A stretch of 64,000 bases of DNA from assembly GCA_015183035.1 (NCBI GenBank), contig JACZZP010000004.1, positions 1,302,001-1,366,000 on the forward strand. Reading direction: 5' to 3'. Within the stretch, counting starts at the first letter, position 1. Every line of letters begins with the position of its first letter. Source of the stretch: Meloidogyne chitwoodi. Its lineage: Eukaryota; Nematoda; Chromadorea; Rhabditida; Meloidogynidae. Shown piece after piece: positions 59,398 through 64,000 of the stretch. The notes under the pieces were generated by a model. The model was not told the origin of the DNA, did not search any database, and was given only the letters and a program-made list of their open reading frames with translations. The translations under genes and the position numbers were made by a program.

Positions 59398-60142
59398 CAG
59401 TGGTTGGAAATTTCAATTTTGCTCGTACTCGACACGTACTTCGTACCAGCTATTTTTATTCCCTCGTACTCGTACCTCGTACCAGTCTTATTTTTACCCT
59501 CGTGCTCGTACCTCGTACTTTCCTTATATTTTTTCTTGCGTTTTGGGTAAATTTTCATAAATTTAGTTTTTTCATAGCGCCGCAGGCGAAAATTTTGAAA
59601 AATTATTGCACTTTAGTTGCTAAAAATTCATCATTTTCAGCGCCGCAGGCAAAAATTTTTAAAATTTTTAAACATCTGCTGCCAAAAATTACATTTTTTA
59701 GTGCCGTAGAAGAAAATTTCTGATTTAATTTTGCTTCTAAAATTTTTAAAAAATAGTGACTCTAGCAGCAATTAATAACTCAAAATTCCTTTCCCTTATT
59801 AAAGGATTCGAACCTCAACCAATTTACTAAAACAGACTAACGCACTAACCACTAAACCATAAATGCATCCTTGGAAAAAATAAGTAAATTACATATATAT
59901 AAACATTCCTTTTCTTTTCTCGCTTGTAAAAATAAACTGGGGGAAGAGGAATGGAGTGAAAATTTTATTTCCACATGGAAAAGAAAGAAAGAAATTTGGC
60001 GAAAATTTAAACCTTAAGTACGAGAGTACGAGCTCGTACTCCTCGTGTACCTCGTATTTTAGTCATTTTTTTCCCTCGTACTCGTACTTCGTACCAAAGT
60101 ACGAGTACGAGTACGAAATTTGGTACGATTTTCCAACCACTG
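59398..60142. mobile_element. Nested hAT-like element, 745 bp, CTCGTACTCGTAC-rich arms
   Basis: Ends CAGTGGTTGGAAA...TTTCCAACCACTG. The flanking 8-mers GTCATTAT and GCCATTGG agree only partly, suggesting an old insertion. The arms carry TACTCGTACCTCGTACC and its inverse AGTACGAGTACGAGTACG. The centre carries the GCGCCGCAGGCG block (59575-59690) also found in the element at 24473-25195, and a tRNA-like segment. Confidence 0.75.
59800..59868 (-). tRNA. Degenerate tRNA-like segment (tRNA-derived)
   Basis: On the minus strand the segment has a D-arm/A-box word TGGTTTAGTGGTTAGTGCG and, about 35 bases later, a T-arm/B-box word GAGGTTCGAATCC. The order and spacing fit a tRNA of the Glu/Asp type. 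The acceptor stem does not close convincingly and the anticodon arm is irregular, so this is more likely a pseudogene or a SINE fragment carried inside the transposon than a working tRNA. Confidence 0.45.
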
Positions 60143-60679
60143 GCCATTGGCAAATTAACTTGAATAATCTCTTTAGGATCATTTATTCATGAAAATCGAT
60201 CAATTTATTACTTTCGTTTCAAAAAATAATTATATAAATATTAAAAATGGACGGTTCCAAAACCGGTTCCGAACCGGTTCTACGAATTTTACGGTTCCAC
60301 GGTTCCGGTTCCGGAGTGGTTCCAATTTTTGACGGTTCCACGGTTCCGGAACCGGAAGTGGAACCGTGGGAACCGGTGCCGGTTCCCGGAACCGGGACAT
60401 CACTGACAACGAGCTCCCTCTGAATATTCTTAAATTAATTAAATAGAATCCTTTATTTTCCATGCAAATCTAAATTATTTGATGACATAACTATTATAAT
60501 AAATATAAGTACGACAATTGTTCAGTGTACAATTACATACATATACTTTGTAATGGGTACATAGAAAAATAAAGATTACTATATGAAGCTTGGCAATTGA
60601 TCCTATCACTCATAGCTCGAAAGCTGGATTGGAATGAGCAGCACAGGTTTTCATAAAATGGTTGCGCCGCAATTGTTGT

Positions 60680-60868
60680 ATTAAGCCCAGTGTTCTCCTG
60701 ACCGGGTTTTGGGGTGTGCATGACCGGAAATGACCGGCTCTTTTTGGCTGCGTTTGCGCTTCTCATTTGAAAACGCAAAAATAAAAGGACGCAAACGCAG
60801 CCAAAAATAGCCGGTCATTTCCGGTCATGCACACCCCAAAACCCGGTCAAGAGAACACCGATTAAGCC
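60680..60868. mobile_element. hAT-like MITE, 173 bp, TSD ATTAAGCC
   Basis: The element at 60688-60860 starts CAGTGTTCTCCTGACCGGG and ends CCCGGTCAAGAGAACACCG, with exact TSDs ATTAAGCC (60680-60687, 60861-60868). The whole element folds back through GCAAACGCAGCC/GGCTGCGTTTGC. It shares the CAGTGTT and TGACCGG words with the MITE at 10968. Confidence 0.85.
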
Positions 60869-61157
60869 ATTTTGGTACTTTTCCGTTATGGTTACAAATG
60901 TCCGCAAGTTTTTGTCTGCAAAAAATTTATATTATTTTGGAGCATAAAATCAACAATTTTTGCTAAAATATCATAAAATGAATCAACTTCTCTTCTTTTT
61001 ACATCTTCCCTCCATAAAAATTCGCATAGATAGCAGTCAATTATTTGTCGTTGTGTTCCAAATTTCTTCTTATTCCGCCATTTTCCGTCCGCCAAGTTCT
61101 CTCTATGTTCTGAACTTGCGGACATTTGTAACCATAACGGAAAAGTACCGCCATTTT
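60866..61157. mobile_element. Merlin-type element relic, 276 bp, TSD GCCATTTT
   Basis: The element at 60874-61149 has inverted ends GGTACTTTTCCGTTATGGTT, about 37 bp, continuing into CAAATGTCCGCAAG. It is flanked by exact TSDs GCCATTTT (60866-60873, 61150-61157). Its GGTACTT ends match the Merlin relic at 13376. The interior keeps a C-terminal transposase fragment. It begins only 13 bp after the neighbouring hAT MITE, and their flanking duplications overlap by three bases. Confidence 0.8.
60892..61125 (-). pseudogene. Merlin/ISXO2-like transposase C-terminal fragment
   Basis: The minus frame contains HRENLADGKWRNKKKFGTQR followed by IDCYLCEFLWREDVKRREVD and a helical tail. The pattern W...K..........YL.EF.WR is the end of the DDE domain in IS1595/ISXO2-like (Merlin) transposases. 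The upstream catalytic part and zinc ribbon are missing. The start and end of the frame run into the element's inverted repeats. Confidence 0.6.
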
Positions 61158-61747
61158 ATCGGATCAGCCTATGTACCAATTTTTCGTTTACCAAATTGTC
61201 ACTTACCATTTTGTGAATGAGCCAAATCAATGGATGGCTTGATAAATAGTTTGCGTCTAAATGGCCGGAATTCACTTTATGGAAAACATTTCAACTGCTA
61301 TATTCTAACTCTCATTTAAGAATCCAATGCATTACCACTAAACCATAGCTCAGCTTTTTCATTTCATAATAAAAGTGTTCCTACGTTGTCTCCTATCTCA
61401 TAAAATTTCATTTTTTAATTCTTGTGATGATAATAACTAAAAATCTTTTTCCGATTTTTATAATTATACCATTCAATAGCCCAAGTTTGAATGTGTGCCA
61501 TCCTCTGGGACAAAATATATCTTGAATCACAAAAAAGTTTTCAAAAATTGAAACTACCTTTCTCTTTTCGAAAAACATGTTTTTTTAGTTTTTTCGACAT
61601 TTTCCGCATTTTTTTCAAAAACGTCAATATCCATTTGATACCCTTTCAAAGCTATCGAATAAATGTAAATTGAGTCTAAAAATCTAAATTTAAAAAGCTT
61701 TTAAAAAGAGAATACATATTAGGTGGGAATTTTATATTCCATATCTA
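61158..61747. other. Intergenic gap upstream of the golgin gene
   Basis: About 590 bp of mixed composition with no supported gene. A tRNA D-arm-like word on the minus strand near 61325-61352 is not part of a convincing tRNA. Confidence 0.5.
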
Positions 61748-64000
61748 ATGATAACTGAAGATGAACAACCTGTTTGTTTGACTTCTTGCTCCAATACTCA
61801 TTCAACTGATTTAAAAATAGAGAGTGAAACTTCGAATGAATCTGTACCGAAACAACCTCAACAAAGCATTTCCAAGGTTTTATTATGATATATTACATTT
61901 CTTATCGTGATAGTTGATACTTACGCAACTTTTTTGTAAATTTTATGATAATAATACCTAGTTAGTATCAATGTTAACTTCAGCATACTAGAATAGTTGT
62001 CTCTGCGAAACCACCGTATTTGCTATGTAATTTGGGTAGTGGTTAGGCAGCAAAATACGAAAACTCTAAAAATAATACTTAAAATACGAGTTTTTGGCAA
62101 TGTCTGAGCTTTAGGATTGATAAGAATTATATCCGGTGTCTTGCAACAAAAAAAAGGAAGAAATTTCTTGAATATACGGTTATAATCAGGTAGTTAAATA
62201 AATATTTCACTGTCTAAATTATCGCTGCCTAAATTACCTGCCACGGTTAATATTTTTTAAAGCTTGAATCATTTACAAAAGAAGATTTGATCAAATTGGT
62301 GAAGAAGCAATTAATAAATCAAAAGGAACTTAAAAAACAATTGGAAGCCAGTAAAAACGAGGTTTTTGTTTAGTATTTGTTTAATTTTTTGAAGTTTATT
62401 TTTGTTCATTTTTTGCTATGAATTTATCATGATTTAGTTTTCTACTTGTAAATATTAAAAAAAAGCTCGAGTGTGACACAAAATATTATAAATGCCTTAT
62501 TCAAAAATTTTAAGATGATAAAAATGCCTCGATTTTTTTAATCATTCTTTTATAATTCTTAGTTTTTTTATTTCTATGCTAATAGCAGAAAATTATAATA
62601 TATATTTTATAAACATTTTAGTGTGATGTTAAAGCCAATCATGTCAAAGAATTGACTTCAAAAATCTCTAACTTTGAAGGAAAAGAAGATGGAACATCAA
62701 TGCTTTTAGTTGAATTGGTAGATTATAAAAATGCTAGCATTATTATTAAAAAGGAATTGCAAGACTGCAAAGAAAAATTGACAGAAAAGGAAGTGATAAT
62801 TGAGGTTAGCTTATATCAAGTAGTATTATAGATAATTTGATTTTTGAATCGGAAAATTAAAAAAATGGAGGCGGAATGGAAAAAGTAAAAAATCTGTAAA
62901 TTTGGATTTTCTATTGAGTAAAGGAAAAGTATTTTAACCTTTAACTTTTTTATTTATTTTAGGAACTTTCGCAGTGTATTGCAAATTTACAAGAAGAGAA
63001 GGCTGAAACAAATGAGCAACTTCGTCAAAAAAGTGTTGAATCATCTGAATTGAAGAAATCAATCGCCGAAAAATCACATTTAATTGCAGAAAATTCAAAA
63101 GAGATTTCTTTATTACTTGCCCAATTAAATGATTCTAGACAACAAATGCAACAGGAAATTAATTTTTTAAATGAATCTTTAATGGCAAAATCTGTTGAAT
63201 TAAAATCTGAACAGAGAACAAATTTAGCTAGATCTTCAGAAGTGAAAAGATTAAAATGTGAGAATGATACTTTAGAGGCTAGAATAAAAAGTGTTGAGGA
63301 AGAATTTAGGAATTATAAAGTATGTTTTAAAATATTTTAGATTTTATGCATAAGAACTTAATTTTTTGATGGCAATTGGAGCTGAACTTTTGATGAATTT
63401 TTAAAATTGAAATGATAACTTAACATTTTAGGAACGAGCTGAATTTGTATTTAAATCTTCTAAGGCTTCTGATCTTTCTAATACTAACGATTCCTCTCTT
63501 ACATCTCAAATGATTGTTATCTCAGAAGCCAACAATGAAGCGCTTGATGGTGAAATTGGTCAATTACTTGAATTGCTTAAGCAGAGAAATGCTTTTATTT
63601 CACAATTAAGGTTTTATATGTTTTCATATTTTTAGAGTTTAAACATGTACATTACTATTCTTATTAGAAAATCATATTTTGGTACTTTTGAAGAACGGAA
63701 GACCCTTTCTGCGGACTTTTTTCGCGGACTTTCTATTATATAATTTTTAGTATATATTATTTAATTTTTGCCTTAAGGCAAATAAAAGGAGTTAATAGAC
63801 TAACAAAAAGGTTTAAATGTTTCTGACCTAGTCATTTACATTTTTGTTAATCGATTATTTAGAAAAATGATTCAAACTTCAAAATTTTACTTTGTCATTA
63901 CAATTATACAACAAGATCAGCTTACCAGAAGAGGAAGTTCAACACTGGTTGGTAGATCTTAAATTGCTTCATCAACGTAGAACCTGTGATTGTGGGAGGG
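61748..64000 (+). CDS. GCC185-like coiled-coil golgin (GRIP-domain family), 5' part, runs off window
   Basis: The ATG at 61748 opens a polar N-terminus (MITEDEQPVCLTSCSNTHST), with a donor at about 61876. The second exon (about 62263-62360) reads LESFTKEDLIKLVKKQLINQ, closely matching the conserved N-terminal LETLPKEDLIKFAKKQ motif of GCC2/GCC185. Later exons (about 62622-62803, 62964-63320, 63431-63610, and one near 63880-64000) are a continuous heptad-rich coiled coil (ELQDCKEKLTEKEVIIEELSQC, LKCENDTLEARIKSVEEEF) with LPEEEVQHWLVDLKLLHQRR at the end. GCC185-type golgins tether endosome-derived vesicles at the trans-Golgi. The GRIP domain would lie beyond the window, so the family call rests on the N-terminal motif and the coil. 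The last exon's frame and its acceptor are uncertain. Confidence 0.65.
62067..62149 (-). repeat. Dispersed repeat copy (second copy of the repeat at 31378)
   Basis: On the minus strand this contains TTGTTGCAAGACACCGGATA, CAGACATTGCCAAAAACT and GTATTTTAA. It lies in an intron of the golgin gene, reversed relative to the copy at 31378-31460. Confidence 0.6.

Larger units (their letters stand above)
59059..60413. mobile_element. hAT-like non-autonomous element, 1339 bp, TSD ACAACGAG, GGTTCCGG-rich arms
   Basis: The element at 59067-60405 begins CAGTGATGTCCCGGTTCC and ends GGAACCGGGACATCACTG. It has exact 8-bp TSDs ACAACGAG (59059-59066, 60406-60413). The arms are dense, variably ordered GGTTCCGGTTCCGGAG and TTTTGACGGTTCCACGG repeats over 170-200 bp on each side. 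It carries no transposase. A second element (59398-60142) is inserted inside it. Confidence 0.88.

Noticed and set aside
59400..60192. Several plus-strand frames with LVPRTS/SYLVP repeats
   Set aside because: They are translations of the CTCGTAC word arrays in the nested transposon, not genes.
60533..60778. Minus-strand frame of about 80 codons beginning MRFQMRSANAAKK
   Set aside because: It overlaps the hAT MITE end and unrelated flank. No family similarity or splice context is seen.
61310..61352. tRNA-like word on the minus strand (TATGGTTTAGTGGTAATGC)
   Set aside because: It has a D-arm-like box but no matching T-arm or acceptor stem. It is probably another tRNA-derived fragment.
1..64000. 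CRISPR arrays, operons with Shine-Dalgarno sites or other prokaryotic features
   Set aside because: Spliced genes, nematode families and eukaryotic transposons throughout. No direct-repeat/spacer array is seen.

Overview
The window reads as nuclear DNA of a plant-parasitic nematode, most likely a root-knot nematode (Meloidogyne or a close tylenchid relative). The base composition is extremely AT-rich, genes have many short exons with GT..AG introns of about 40-150 bp, and several families are nematode-specific (Srsx- and Sra-type chemoreceptors, HMIT-type transporters, ShK-domain secreted proteins). The species assignment is inference. Exon joins below were made by eye from splice sites, phase and protein similarity.

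Layout: 1-848 is the 3' part of an Srsx-like chemoreceptor. 1356-2110 is a small secreted two-ShK-domain protein. 2900-3626 is a secreted Pro/Gln/Asn/Tyr-rich protein. 4699-6159 is a complete Srsx-like receptor. 6582-8310 is a transposon island. 8617-13037 holds one or two unrecognised multi-exon genes. 13376-14025 is a Merlin-type relic. 14306-15132 (minus) is a secreted cysteine-rich protein built from tandem mini-exons, the most unusual gene here. 16352-18466 is an unrecognised single-pass membrane protein with a transposon in one intron. 19176-20998 is an Sra-superfamily receptor. 21317-23579 is a pepsin-like aspartic protease. 23825-27408 (minus) is a proton/myo-inositol transporter with a hAT element on a splice donor. 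29092-30210 (minus) is a secreted, degenerate aspartic-protease-like protein.

33636-37701 is a Pro/Cys repeat protein with about 20 modular exons. 38712-39239 (minus) is a Gly/Cys-rich secreted protein. 40711-40920 is a p24 (TMED) pseudogene. 41736-43117 is a third Srsx-like receptor. 43941-45705 is a trypsin-like protease. 46378-48653 (minus) is a stomatin-like-2 gene whose acceptor site was rebuilt by a palindromic transposon. 53608-55471 is a short-chain dehydrogenase. 61748 to the window end is the 5' part of a GCC185-like coiled-coil golgin.

Two themes stand out. First, much of the gene content is secreted or sensory: three Srsx receptors, one Sra receptor, two proteases, ShK and cysteine-rich proteins, and Pro- and Gly-rich matrix-like proteins. 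This fits genes of a parasite facing its host, although no expression evidence is available. Second, at least a dozen non-autonomous DNA transposons can be delimited by terminal inverted repeats and target duplications: hAT-like with 8-bp TSD, Merlin-like with GGTACTT ends and 8-bp TSD, and PIF/Harbinger-like with TAA TSD. Several sit inside introns, and two sit exactly on splice sites.
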